Positions 53,218 to 61,801 of a stretch of DNA of 64,000 nt are shown here, piece by piece. The notes under the pieces were generated by a model. The model saw only the letters and a program-made list of their open reading frames with translations. It was not told the origin of the DNA and made no database searches. The translations under genes and the position numbers were made by a program. Source of the stretch: Myxococcales bacterium (GTDB taxonomy: Bacteria; Myxococcota_C; UBA6777); the NCBI GenBank assembly GCA_020632975.1, contig JACKEL010000011.1, forward strand, positions 1-64,000, given 5' to 3'. The stretch's first letter is position 1, and each line of letters begins with the position of its first letter.

Positions 53218-54573
53218 TTATTTTTTGTGGTAATTGAGCGCCGTGATCGCCGCAAGTGTCGGATGGATCGCCTCATACGCATCCCCCTTCCAGTCCTCCT
53301 CTTTGCCCCACGCTCCCCTCGGATCTTGCTGAAACAAGAGATAACGCGTCGCTTCTTTCACTGCGGGTAATCCCTCCGCTCCATAGCATTTGAAGGAATA
53401 GATAAACTCCGCCAAAAGGTCGATGTCATCGACCTTATGGCGGACAGTCCACAACTCGCGTTTGAGATAGCGCAACATCCTCCGCAACAACGGAGTATCG
53501 GGCAAAGGCGTTTCGCTGTAATGATTGAGCGAAAGGATCACGTGCGTCACAAAATAATTTTGGTCGTGATAACCATCCGCATTGGCCGAGGTGTGCAACA
53601 AAGGAAGCTTCTCTAAAGCCCGAACATAGTAGGCAAGACGATTCTTGGGCAAACGAAAAGGAGAGGATTTGTACTTCCGCAAAAACAAATCCAGAAAAGA
53701 AGAGTCGATAATAAAATCCCCCAATCGATCGTAATCCCGCTGCTGTAGGGCTTTTTCAAAGCTTTTGCCTTTTGTGATATCGCCTTTTACAAAAAACTGA
53801 TGGTAAAAGCCCACATAAGGATCTCGCGGGATATCGTGCTGGTACAACAAATAAATCAAACTAATAAAGTCCCATTTCCCCGCTGCATCGCGAGAAAAGA
53901 TCCGTTCTCTTGAACGCCATGCTCGCGCAAAAGACCGTCGAATCACTGAGCGCACGATCTCGACCCAAGGACGGTGCTTTCCAAACAAAGTTAACTCATG
54001 TAACGCAAGCACATAATCACTAAAAACCGAGATAAACCTCTTCTCGACCTCAACATAACGCGCCATCCAATGAAGCCCCGCCAAGATCGCGCGTTCTTGG
54101 TGTCCCGCCGTCTGGGAAAAGATCGTGCGCAGTTGGTCCAGCTCCGCTTGGATGTAACTCGAACGAAAAGCGGGAATCTCCAAGTCAGGTAGCTTGTCTC
54201 GCCGTATACGAGGCTTTTTAGGACGCTTATACAAAAAAGACGATGTCCGTTTTGGGCGAGAAAACAACACCTTGGGAAAAGGACTTTCTTCTTTGAGGCT
54301 CAGCGAAGCACTCTTGAGTTTCATGGGGAGACCAAGCGCCTTGTCCATTTGATCGGCCTGACGCACCCGCTCCATCCCCACCCAAAACAACGCCATCAAC
54401 CCAAACATCGCTCCTGCCGAGCAAATAACGATCACCCAACGCCCAAAAAGAGAGACATCTCCGTTGGAGACTTTGGGTTCGGCCTCCCCTGAAGGTCGCT
54501 TTGCAAGAGAAGAGGTGGCTTTTTTTGTGTCGGCAGGACGATCTGAGATCTTTGCTTGAAGTTTTTCGCGCAT
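53218..54573 (-). CDS. single-pass membrane protein with alpha/alpha-toroid-like domain
   Basis: A 451-residue protein. The N-terminal 43 residues are cytoplasmic, Lys/Ser-rich. One membrane helix follows (WVIVICSAGAMFGLMALFWV). A basic linker precedes a largely helical exported domain (about 140-451). Its end, ATRYLLFQQDPRGAWGKEED and IHPTLAAITALNYHKK, looks like the alpha-alpha-hairpin repeats of the prenyltransferase/squalene-cyclase superfamily, used also by lantibiotic and complement-like proteins. No catalytic motif can be named. I do not recognise the family with confidence. It is transcribed towards prkA and stands alone. Confidence 0.6.
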   Translation of the reverse strand: MREKLQAKISDRPADTKKATSSLAKRPSGEAEPKVSNGDVSLFGRWVIVICSAGAMFGLMALFWVGMERVRQADQMDKALGLPMKLKSASLSLKEESPFPKVLFSRPKRTSSFLYKRPKKPRIRRDKLPDLEIPAFRSSYIQAELDQLRTIFSQTAGHQERAILAGLHWMARYVEVEKRFISVFSDYVLALHELTLFGKHRPWVEIVRSVIRRSFARAWRSRERIFSRDAAGKWDFISLIYLLYQHDIPRDPYVGFYHQFFVKGDITKGKSFEKALQQRDYDRLGDFIIDSSFLDLFLRKYKSSPFRLPKNRLAYYVRALEKLPLLHTSANADGYHDQNYFVTHVILSLNHYSETPLPDTPLLRRMLRYLKRELWTVRHKVDDIDLLAEFIYSFKCYGAEGLPAVKEATRYLLFQQDPRGAWGKEEDWKGDAYEAIHPTLAAITALNYHKK

Positions 54574-54796
54574 GACGGCTCCTCGCTTCCAAGAATCGCG
54601 GAAAAAACGCCGCCCAGAGAGCTTATTTCCCAGGAGAAGTGTCTGTCAATGGATGACAGACTCTCAAGAAAAAGAAACCCCGCTCAAACAACGCCCCGTC
54701 ATATCGCAAAGATGAACGGCTCTTGCGCCCCCTTGCCAACCTCTCATCCCGCCCTTTTGGAGAGGTCCACGAATCCTTTATCCCTGCCAGAGCCTA

Positions 54797-55606
54797 TCAA
54801 GGAACAGAAACACAAGCGTGCGGAGGTGTCGGATCTTCGGGGAGAGTGGCCAAAGCACAACGCGGATCATTCTTACACGCAGAAACGTCGAGCGCCTTAC
54901 AATCGACGGCCTTGGTACAGATATCGGGCAAAGGACGATTTAGCGAAGAGCAAGACATCAAACTATCAATGCAAACGTTCGAGCTTTCCGCACAACATTG
55001 GTAGCGATTCATGCAAAACAGCGCGCAGTCCGCCTCACCCTTGCAAAGTTCGGAGGCCAAACGGCACATAGGAGGAGGGCCACCACCACAAACGCAGTCC
55101 ATCAAAGGATCGGGCGGACAAAAACATTGTCCAGGATCGTATCCGCAACCACTGGACGCCTCACAACTCTTCATATCGAGCTGTTTTTCGCAGTCGTTGC
55201 GAGGTGCGCGGCAAGCGTATTTGTTTTCGCTTACATACTCCACAACACACAAAGGACGGGATTTCCAGCAATCAGAAACGCTCAACTTGGAACAGTCGAC
55301 GGACCCTGTGCATCGCTTCCCTTCGCTTGTCGAGGTGCAACGCTGTCCTGCAGAACAGTCCTTGTCCTCTTGGCACAGATCTTTGGGGCAAACCGAGCCC
55401 GTTCCTTCCACGCAAGCTTTTTTGGGAGGATCTGTAGGTTCCGTGGGATTCGAAGGATTGGCCCTTCCAGAAGGCCCGCAGGATCCTGAACTTTGACAGT
55501 CTGAGCCACTAGGAGGCAAGGTCACAGAGAGTTGGCATCCTGTCAAAAGACCCAATAGACCGACAAAACAAAAGACCTCAACAAGCAGACGACGCTGATA
55601 CAACAT
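54797..55606 (-). CDS. Cys-rich lipoprotein
   Basis: A 269-residue product starting at ATG 55606, eight bases after AAGGAG. The signal MLYQRRLLVEVFCFVGLLGL continues to the lipobox LTGC. The mature part has some 30 cysteines in short units, for example CPKDLCQEDKDCSAGQRC, SVDCSKLSVSDCWKSRPLC and ADCALFCMNRYQCCAESSNVC. The spacing is EGF-like or hevein-like rather than a known enzyme. A Pro-rich spacer (about 45-70) links the anchor to the domain. It may bind a surface polymer or partner. Comparable Cys-rich lipoproteins occur at 26705, 43238 and 60128. Confidence 0.75.
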   Translation of the reverse strand: MLYQRRLLVEVFCFVGLLGLLTGCQLSVTLPPSGSDCQSSGSCGPSGRANPSNPTEPTDPPKKACVEGTGSVCPKDLCQEDKDCSAGQRCTSTSEGKRCTGSVDCSKLSVSDCWKSRPLCVVEYVSENKYACRAPRNDCEKQLDMKSCEASSGCGYDPGQCFCPPDPLMDCVCGGGPPPMCRLASELCKGEADCALFCMNRYQCCAESSNVCIDSLMSCSSLNRPLPDICTKAVDCKALDVSACKNDPRCALATLPEDPTPPHACVSVP

Positions 55607-55890
55607 AAGATACGCTCCTTTCAAAACTCATTCATCGAGTATGGGAGCGCGCCCTATTCAGAAAGTGTACCAACCCCAAATCTACCCACCACAAGACAAA
55701 ACAAACAACAAAGAAAACAGAAAGATACGAGCCTTACGGCGGTGTAGAGTAGACATCCACACAAAAGAAAAAGCTGTTGGGTGCCCTCAGTTTTTTGAGC
55801 AAGGAACATATTTCTGAGCGTCCCCACCAGGTTCTTCCTTCTCTTTGTAAGGCGCCCCCCACAAAGCCCCTGAAAAGGCGAGGCAATCGG

Positions 55891-56757
55891 TCACAAAGAG
55901 CCTTGACACTTTGGACAAAAATGCGTCCCTCGCCCGGCTGTTCGGGTCTTTTCGAGTACAGTACCGCAGACTTTGCAGGGCATCCCATCGCGGCCATACA
56001 CATACAACTGCTCTTGCATCCGACCCCGCAACCCTTCAGCATTGACGTAGTCACGTGCTGAAACGCCGCCATATTCGATACCACGCTCCAACACTTCGCG
56101 AATCTTCCCGATTAACGGCTTGATCTGCTTTTTCGCGATCTGTCCTGCGGGTGTCGCGGGATGGATCTTTGTAAGAAACAAAGATTCATCTGCATAGATA
56201 TTGCCGATCCCTGCGACCACTTCCTGATCCAAGAGGATGGACTTGATCGACGAGCGCGATCGTCGTTGGCAAGCGCAGTACAAAGCATCGACCGAAAACT
56301 CGGGCGACCATGGCTCGGGTCCCAGCTTCGAAAGAAACGAATCAAGCGCAAGATGCGCCTCATCCAACAACTTGATCGAACCAAAGGTGCGCTGATCGTT
56401 AAAGAAAAGCTGATCTCCACTCTCCAAAGACAGGATCACCCGCGTGTGTTTGCTGGGCAACTTGTGGACCAAAGCATCGCTCGGATGCCCGCCACCTTCT
56501 CGTGGTCCCCCATCTTTGGGCAGAAAGATCAACTGACCTGTCATACGCAGGTGAACGAGCGCAGTCAGTCCCTGATCCATCTCGATCAACAAAGCCTTAC
56601 CGCGTCGCCCGATATCTTGGACTTCTCGACCTTTTAGCCACTTTGGGTCTCCTTCCAAAGCCCGCTCAAGCAAGACTTTGGTTTTGGAGACACGCTGCCC
56701 CACCAACACGCGTTGCAAACCGCGACGAACCGTTTCTACTTCGGGTAATTCGGGCAT
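55891..56757 (-). CDS. mutM: formamidopyrimidine-DNA glycosylase
   Basis: A 288-residue base-excision repair enzyme that removes 8-oxoguanine and formamidopyrimidines. The start at 56757 gives MPELPEVETVRRGL with the catalytic N-terminal Pro right after Met, as required; a Met two codons upstream would block catalysis. Other essential elements are present: the catalytic Glu 3, the Lys in GRRGKALLIEMD, the helix-two-turn-helix VVAGIGNIYADESLF, and the C-terminal zinc finger CKVCGTVLEKTRTAGRGTHF ending CPKC. Length (about 270-290) is typical. It is divergent from trmB with a 115-bp gap. Confidence 0.97.
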   Translation of the reverse strand: MPELPEVETVRRGLQRVLVGQRVSKTKVLLERALEGDPKWLKGREVQDIGRRGKALLIEMDQGLTALVHLRMTGQLIFLPKDGGPREGGGHPSDALVHKLPSKHTRVILSLESGDQLFFNDQRTFGSIKLLDEAHLALDSFLSKLGPEPWSPEFSVDALYCACQRRSRSSIKSILLDQEVVAGIGNIYADESLFLTKIHPATPAGQIAKKQIKPLIGKIREVLERGIEYGGVSARDYVNAEGLRGRMQEQLYVYGRDGMPCKVCGTVLEKTRTAGRGTHFCPKCQGSL

Positions 56758-56872
56758 CTTCATCCTCTCTATCTACCATCAAAAGCACTTTCTGTTTGCG
56801 GACGACAGGCTTCTGTGGCATCTCTATGACCTTTTCCGCATCTTGGTCGTACCTCTCACGTCACCACAAAAG

Positions 56873-57667
56873 ATGCAAGAACGGCTCGAAAAGATACAAC
56901 CCAACGGACAGACGATGCGCACAGGCAAGAACCGAACGTTTACGATTGATCACGAAAAAACCAATAACTCGCTCGAAGATCTCAAAAAAGGCAAAGGTCT
57001 TTATGGCGGAGATATCACCCGTATGCCCACGCGACGTGGTATCGCGCCTTACGTGGACTTTTCTCCCGTGCCTGAAGTGCGACGTTTGCACGAAGATCCA
57101 ACCGAAGAAGCCGAAAAGACCGTCTTTTTGAGTAAGCTCCCCGTGGAAGTCGAGATCGGATTTGGGCGTGGAGGATTTTTGCGTCACCGTGCGGCGCGCT
57201 TCCCTGACAAACACTTCCTTGGCTTCGAGATCCACAAGCATCTTTGCGTTGACATGGTCACAAAGATCCACCAGATGGGTCTCGAAAATCTGCGGATCTG
57301 CTTTGAAGACTGCCGCTCATCGCTGCCCGCTCTCCTTCCACAAGGCAGCATCGACCGCGCTTTTGTCTTCTTCCCTGATCCTTGGTGGAAACGCAAACAC
57401 GTCCCACGTCGCTTGCTTTCCCCTGCTTTTCTCGACATCCTCTACCCTCTCCTGACAGAAGATGGCGTACTCAGCATCAAAACAGACGTCCTTCCTTATG
57501 CAGATGTCGTGGAAGCGATGTTTGCGGAAGATCCGCGTTTTGAACTGCGTCCCGAACTCGAAGCCCAGATCTTCGATGACTTCTCCCCCACAGAGCGCGA
57601 AGCTTTTTGCTCAAGAGAAGGTTTGCCTTTCCGCACTTTCTGCTACGCCAAAAAGCCCCAGCCCTAG
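56873..57667 (+). CDS. trmB: tRNA (guanine-N7)-methyltransferase
   Basis: A 264-residue SAM-dependent enzyme that forms m7G46 in tRNA. Motif I is VEIGFGRGGFLRHRA, followed by NLRICFEDCRSSLP and the family signature FVFFPDPWWKRKH, and the end segment LPFRTFCYAKKP. The start is uncertain: 56873 and 56915 are in frame and neither has a good ribosome site, and the frame is open further upstream. A basic N-terminal extension (about 55 residues) precedes the core domain. A bidirectional terminator lies about 85 bp after the stop. Confidence 0.92.
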   Translation: MQERLEKIQPNGQTMRTGKNRTFTIDHEKTNNSLEDLKKGKGLYGGDITRMPTRRGIAPYVDFSPVPEVRRLHEDPTEEAEKTVFLSKLPVEVEIGFGRGGFLRHRAARFPDKHFLGFEIHKHLCVDMVTKIHQMGLENLRICFEDCRSSLPALLPQGSIDRAFVFFPDPWWKRKHVPRRLLSPAFLDILYPLLTEDGVLSIKTDVLPYADVVEAMFAEDPRFELRPELEAQIFDDFSPTEREAFCSREGLPFRTFCYAKKPQP

Positions 57668-57750
57668 GACATCTTCGCTCTCACGCCTTCTTGCCCTCCC
57701 CATACCGAACCAAACGCTGTGCGATCTCCCATAAAAAGCCCAAATCCCAT

Positions 57751-57787
57751 AAAAAAAGGCCAACCTTTGGGGGGTTGGCCTTCTTTG
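57751..57787. terminator. bidirectional intrinsic terminator between trmB and the Spy-like gene
   Basis: A 10-bp perfect stem (AAGGCCAACC / GGTTGGCCTT) encloses a seven-base loop. It is followed by TTCTTT on the plus strand and, read on the minus strand, by seven T residues. It should stop trmB transcripts from the left and the Spy-like gene transcripts from the right, with the minus direction the stronger. Confidence 0.85.
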
Positions 57788-57808
57788 AGGAGCACAGTGT
57801 CAGATGGA

Positions 57809-58375
57809 TTATTTCTTCTCGGGGGCACCTTTATCTTCGGGAGCACCGGGGCCAGGACCAGGGCCGGGTTCAGCTTGATCGCGACCCATGTGACGTTCCA
57901 TCATGCGACGGCGCCACATCATACGACGTTTCCAACCGCGACGACCGCCCCAACGAGCACGACGTTGACGACGAAGTTCAGCCGCTTTGGCCGCTTGTTC
58001 GGGAGTCAAGAGAGCTTTCATCTTGAGCATCATCAAGATGCGGGATTTCTTCAATTTGAGTTCCAAAGCACCGACTTTATCGATGGCAGCGGAAACTTTG
58101 GCCAAGTTGGGACGATGTTTTTCGGTCAGTTGGCGCAGATCCAAGCGAGCGAGCTGAAGTTCAGCGCGAGCTCGAATCATCTCGCGTTTGCTATCATAAC
58201 GGATCTTGCGAATGGCTTCGCGTTGTTGAGGGGTAAGGTTCAACATCTCAGCGACGCGTGAAAATCCACCGCCACCGCCATGACCGCGCCAATGACGTGG
58301 ACGTGCTTGTGCTGAAGGAGCAGCCATCAACAAGGTCAAAGCAGCGACGCTCAACCATCCAAATACTCGTTTCAT
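57809..58375 (-). CDS. Spy/CpxP-like periplasmic LTXXQ protein
   Basis: A 188-residue exported protein. The signal peptide is MKRVFGWLSVAALTLLMAAP with cleavage near AQA. The mature part has LNLTPQQREAIRKIRYDSKREM and ALLTPEQAAKAAELRRQRRA, the two LTxxQ motifs of the Spy/CpxP/ZraP family, with a long helix between them rich in Arg and Leu. Such proteins are periplasmic chaperones or metal-responsive modulators. The basic end is followed by a Pro/Gly/acidic tail. The gene is last in a minus-strand group with the ECF sigma and anti-sigma-like genes, so it may be a regulon member of that sigma factor. Confidence 0.82.
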   Translation of the reverse strand: MKRVFGWLSVAALTLLMAAPSAQARPRHWRGHGGGGGFSRVAEMLNLTPQQREAIRKIRYDSKREMIRARAELQLARLDLRQLTEKHRPNLAKVSAAIDKVGALELKLKKSRILMMLKMKALLTPEQAAKAAELRRQRRARWGGRRGWKRRMMWRRRMMERHMGRDQAEPGPGPGPGAPEDKGAPEKK

Positions 58376-58521
58376 CGTATTCTCCCTTTCGTGTAGGAAT
58401 AAAGAAAAGACACAGTCTTTTTCTGTATGCTTTTCGGACAGAAAGCTCCCTTTACGCTAAAACCCATCTTTTGCGCATGGTGTAAGACAAAGACTTACAA
58501 GAAAAAGGAAGCTAAAGATGA

Positions 58522-59133
58522 TCACTCGTTTTCAGGCGAAAGCACAGACAAATCCTCGAGTGATCCGGGCAACTCTTGTGAGATAGGGGCGATATCATCG
58601 CCATCCGCATTCACAAAAGTGTCCAAAGAATACTGTGCTGTTGTATCTCGTTCTTCGTTGTCGTCCATCACGGAGCCACCGAGCCTTTGGAGCCACAAGT
58701 CCGTGTTGTCTTTTTTGGCACTGGCCATCGCTTGTTGAGGGCGATGTTTTTGATTGAGTTGCGCAGTGGTCTTCAGATCCAGTTCGACCTTGTTTGGGAC
58801 CCACCAAAGCACCGCCACAGAGGCCGCCACAGCGACACCCGACCAAGTGATTTGGCTCAGACGTCGCCACCATGCCTTGCGTTTTTGCTCTTCTTTTCGC
58901 AGAGCGAGCCGCGATTCAAGGCGATTCAAGTAACCTTGCGAACTCAGTGCAGAGGCAGGCATGTCACCACGTGCCTCTCGAACAGAATCACCCAATTGAA
59001 GGGCTTTTTGGTGGAGCGACCACATCTCTTGAAGCGGCTCTTTTTGGATGGAGGCACGCATCTCGGGAGGAAGGTCGCTTTCCTTACGGACGTCTAGAAG
59101 CTCGGTGTCTTGGTTTCTTTTATTTTGCTTCAT
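58522..59133 (-). CDS. putative anti-sigma factor (single-pass membrane protein)
   Basis: A 203-residue protein with one central transmembrane helix (ITWSGVAVAASVAVLWWVP, about 94-112). The N-terminal half is cytoplasmic and helical (MWSLHQKALQLGDSVREARG) and the C-terminal half is exported and acidic (GDDIAPISQELPGSLEDLSV). No zinc-binding HxxxCxxC motif is seen, so it is not a ZAS-type anti-sigma. The start overlaps the end of the ECF sigma gene by 14 bp, the usual arrangement of sigma/anti-sigma pairs. The assignment rests on this context and topology. Confidence 0.65.
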   Translation of the reverse strand: MKQNKRNQDTELLDVRKESDLPPEMRASIQKEPLQEMWSLHQKALQLGDSVREARGDMPASALSSQGYLNRLESRLALRKEEQKRKAWWRRLSQITWSGVAVAASVAVLWWVPNKVELDLKTTAQLNQKHRPQQAMASAKKDNTDLWLQRLGGSVMDDNEERDTTAQYSLDTFVNADGDDIAPISQELPGSLEDLSVLSPENE

Positions 59134-59773
59134 CTTCTTGTCCTTCCTCGGAGACCCCTAGAGCTTCGAGGTGTGAACGCATGGCACGAAGGGCGCGAAA
59201 CAAATGCGACTTGATCGTTCCTTCGGCACTTCCTGTAGCTTCGGCGATCTCTTGTATCGACATATCATGTAAATAACGCAGAGCAAAGGCCGTTCGTTGT
59301 CCTTCAGGCAGTTGCGCCATCGCTTCGCGAATCGCAACAGAGACCGACTGGTCAATGGCGCGTTGTTCTGCGTTGGTGTGGTGATGACTTCCGCCCATCA
59401 ATTGGACTTCAGGGCTTTCTTGTCGCAGCCAATCCGAGATCCTTGTCCAAAGTCCACGTCGTCTTCGGTGGCTAAGACACAAGTTGATCAAGATACGCAG
59501 CATCCATGTATCGCGGCTGGACTCGCCACGAAAGTCATCCCACTTTTCATAAGCACGGAGAAACGCCTCTTGGCTATAATCTTCGGCTTCTGCGGAGTTT
59601 TGTAAGATATCGTAAGCCATCCAATAAGCACGCTGGCGATTGCGTGTAACAAGCTCACCAAACAACCGCTCTTTCTCTTTCGCGTCCGACACCTGCGATT
59701 GCTGTGTCGTTTCTTCGCTCAAGGCATCCAGCTCTTTTGGAGGGAGTTGGAGGTTCTCTGTCGCGATCATCAT
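59120..59773 (-). CDS. ECF-family RNA polymerase sigma factor
   Basis: A 217-residue sigma-70 family protein with region 2 (RAYWMAYDILQNSAEAEDYS, QEAFLRAYEKWDDFRG, WMLRILINLCLSHRRRR) and region 4 (AMAQLPEGQRTAFALRYLHD, MSIQEIAEATGSAEGTIKSH). An N-terminal extension of about 35 acidic residues precedes region 2. There is no region 1 or 3. It would direct polymerase to a small regulon under control of the adjacent membrane protein. The start is one of two tandem ATGs after GGTGAGAG. A likely sigma-70-type promoter lies about 100 bp upstream. Confidence 0.93.
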   Translation of the reverse strand: MMIATENLQLPPKELDALSEETTQQSQVSDAKEKERLFGELVTRNRQRAYWMAYDILQNSAEAEDYSQEAFLRAYEKWDDFRGESSRDTWMLRILINLCLSHRRRRGLWTRISDWLRQESPEVQLMGGSHHHTNAEQRAIDQSVSVAIREAMAQLPEGQRTAFALRYLHDMSIQEIAEATGSAEGTIKSHLFRALRAMRSHLEALGVSEEGQEDEAK

Positions 59774-59876
59774 CTCTCACCTTTCACGCTCGTGAGCGGC
59801 ATCAAACATCATCACTTACAACCGCTCAGACAGCCAACTTCTCAAAGCGGTTTACGCATCTCAAAAAAACAGCCTC

Positions 59877-59904
59877 AACATACGCCCTATCCCCATGAAA
59901 TCAA
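59877..59904 (-). promoter_or_regulatory. candidate sigma-70-type promoter of the ECF sigma gene
   Basis: Reading the minus strand, TTGATT and TATGTT are separated by 16 bases, each four of six to consensus. It would start transcription about 100 bp upstream of the sigma gene. No ECF-type -35 (GGAAC) is obvious, so autoregulation is not shown. Confidence 0.35.
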
Positions 59905-60008
59905 GCCACTTTATTTTTTTTGGCGTCTTTTCAACCGCAAAACGACAAGAAAAGAAAGCGGACACCACCAAAGAAATCCGACAAGATGCCGTATCTCTCC
60001 AAGGAGGC

Positions 60009-60037
60009 TTGATCTAAGAGCTAGATCGGCGTACCAT
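60009..60037 (+). promoter_or_regulatory. candidate promoter with embedded inverted repeat
   Basis: TTGATC and TACCAT lie 17 bases apart, about 90 bp upstream of the Cys-rich lipoprotein gene. A perfect palindrome (GATCTA-AGAGC-TAGATC, 60011-60027) overlaps the -35 and fills most of the spacer, the position expected for a repressor or a distorting activator. Confidence 0.35.
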
Positions 60038-60127
60038 GCGAGGTTTCTGTAGGGATTGATCGTTGCAAAAGCGCGTTGGGCGCCCTCGTTGGAGTTGCCC
60101 CTCGCAAGGTACGAAGGAGTTTTTTTG

Positions 60128-61732
60128 ATGAAGCATCGTTCTTTTTGGTGGCTCCCTTTATCAGCTTTGTTGATGTTATGGACCTTTTCGTCCACCCTCA
60201 CAGGGTGTCCACAGTCTTCAGGCACGGAAGAAATCGCTCAAGATAGCGGTCCCGTCGAAACCAAACCCGAACCCCAACCTGAGCCACAAGTCGAACAAGC
60301 AGGCAAGCCCCCAAAAGGTGTTGGTGCAGACTGTGTGCAAGGCCCCCGCGGTAACAACTGCGATACATCCGAAAGCCCGATGCTTTGTCTTGCTGTAAAC
60401 AGCACCAAGTCGGTCTGCTATGAAAACTGTACCGCCACAGGAAAGTGCATGGACCCCAACGAGAAATGCATCACCGCAACCAGCGATGGACTTCGCGGCT
60501 GTTATATCCTCGCCTCAAAAGGCGAAACTTGCGGTGTTGCGATTCGCACACGATGTGACGAAGACCTCGTTGATCCGCCTGTGTTCTGCATCGAAGGCAA
60601 ATGTACAGAGCGTCCCCAAGAAGGCTGGGATCTTGGACAAGCTTGTCTCCCCCCACGTGGAAACGAGCAAAGCGACTGCAAAACCGGCCTTATTTGTACA
60701 GAACTCGCCAAAAATGACTACCGTTGCTTCAAAAAGTGCGAAGCGGACACAGACTGCCCCAATGGAGAAGTCTGTTGGGATGAACCCCTCAACAAAAAAG
60801 TCTGTTTGATTGGTTCCAAAGAAGGCGGTCCCTGCGACCGCAACAAGCGCCAGTTCTGCAAAAGCGACGACCCTGCCAACTATCCCTTGAGCTGCCGCAA
60901 CGACAAGTGTGAGTCAACTGTTTCGTACGTCAAACTCGGCGAAAAATGTAGAAAAGACATCGACCCCTCGAAAAAGCAAGGAGACTGTGAACCCGGTCTT
61001 TACTGCTTGGGCGTGAGTGAGTTCGAGGCTCGTTGCCACAAACCCTGCCAAGCCTCCACAGAGTGCCCCAGCGGAGAAGTTTGTGTGACGCACCCCAACT
61101 ACCCCAATGATCCTGAGAAAGCCTGCGTCATCCCCGTCAAGTTGGGCGAGACCTGCAACCTCTTGGATCGCAAATACTGTCACAGTGGTACAGATCAGAT
61201 CTTGCGTTGCAAACTCCCTGAAAACCAAAACGCAGGAACATGCATTGAAGTGAAAGTAGGCGATGCTTGTGTCAACGCCTCAGAGTGCGGTCCCATGATC
61301 TGCGTTCCTTTCAGCGCCACCAACCTGTACTGCCTCTTCCCTTGTAACCCCAACAACCCAACATGCCCAGGCAACGGGACTTGTGCGGCCTTTGGTGATA
61401 TGGGTATGCCACCCTTCGCATGTATCCCCAATGGTCCCAAAAAGCTCGATCAACCTTGCAAAGCGCTGAAAGCTGAAGGTGCCAACATCGACACTTCGGA
61501 ACTTTGCGAAGGTTCCTTGCTCTGTGCAGTTCCCCAAGGCGCAGCAGGCGGTGTTTGTTACGAAACCGTTCCTGGCTGCACTGCGACAGCGTGCCAAGGT
61601 GCCGTCCAACGCGTGTGTATCCCCATCCAAAATGGCGGTCTCTGCGCGAAAGATTGCTCCGCAGGATCAGGACAAACCTGTGATGGTGGCACCACCTGTA
61701 CAGACTTCCAACAAGCAAAGATCTGCTTGTAA
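60128..61732 (+). CDS. large Cys-rich lipoprotein
   Basis: A 534-residue product beginning at ATG 60128, eight bases after AAGGAG. The signal MKHRSFWWLPLSALLMLWTF extends to the lipobox LTGC. A short acidic Pro/Glu stretch follows and then a long series of Cys-rich units of 40-60 residues with patterns such as CHKPCQASTECPSGEVCVTH, CKTGLICTEL and GETCNLLDRKYC. Each unit has C-x-x-x-x-x-C-P/x-x-G-x-x-C, like the Myxococcota Cys-rich repeats or EGF-like modules. No catalytic residues are seen. It is probably a disulfide-linked rod on the surface. It starts 354 bp from the divergent sigma gene and may belong to its regulon. Confidence 0.8.
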   Translation: MKHRSFWWLPLSALLMLWTFSSTLTGCPQSSGTEEIAQDSGPVETKPEPQPEPQVEQAGKPPKGVGADCVQGPRGNNCDTSESPMLCLAVNSTKSVCYENCTATGKCMDPNEKCITATSDGLRGCYILASKGETCGVAIRTRCDEDLVDPPVFCIEGKCTERPQEGWDLGQACLPPRGNEQSDCKTGLICTELAKNDYRCFKKCEADTDCPNGEVCWDEPLNKKVCLIGSKEGGPCDRNKRQFCKSDDPANYPLSCRNDKCESTVSYVKLGEKCRKDIDPSKKQGDCEPGLYCLGVSEFEARCHKPCQASTECPSGEVCVTHPNYPNDPEKACVIPVKLGETCNLLDRKYCHSGTDQILRCKLPENQNAGTCIEVKVGDACVNASECGPMICVPFSATNLYCLFPCNPNNPTCPGNGTCAAFGDMGMPPFACIPNGPKKLDQPCKALKAEGANIDTSELCEGSLLCAVPQGAAGGVCYETVPGCTATACQGAVQRVCIPIQNGGLCAKDCSAGSGQTCDGGTTCTDFQQAKICL

Positions 61733-61801
61733 GAACCGAAGAACCAGGCCCAAGAGAACTTGGCCCAAGCCCCGAATGATAACGCGCCTCGGAGGTCCAA
61801 C

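Larger units (their letters stand above)
59774..60127. other. 354-bp divergent promoter region of the sigma and lipoprotein genes
   Basis: This region separates the minus-strand ECF sigma gene from a plus-strand Cys-rich lipoprotein gene. It contains a candidate promoter in each direction and two short palindromes (TCACG-CT-CGTGA at 59784-59795 and the one at 60011-60027). A 104-codon minus frame crossing it overlaps the lipoprotein start and was not called. Confidence 0.45.

Noticed and set aside
59911..60225. 104-codon minus-strand frame with a hydrophobic end
   Set aside because: It overlaps the start of the Cys-rich lipoprotein gene, has no ribosome site and covers the candidate promoters.
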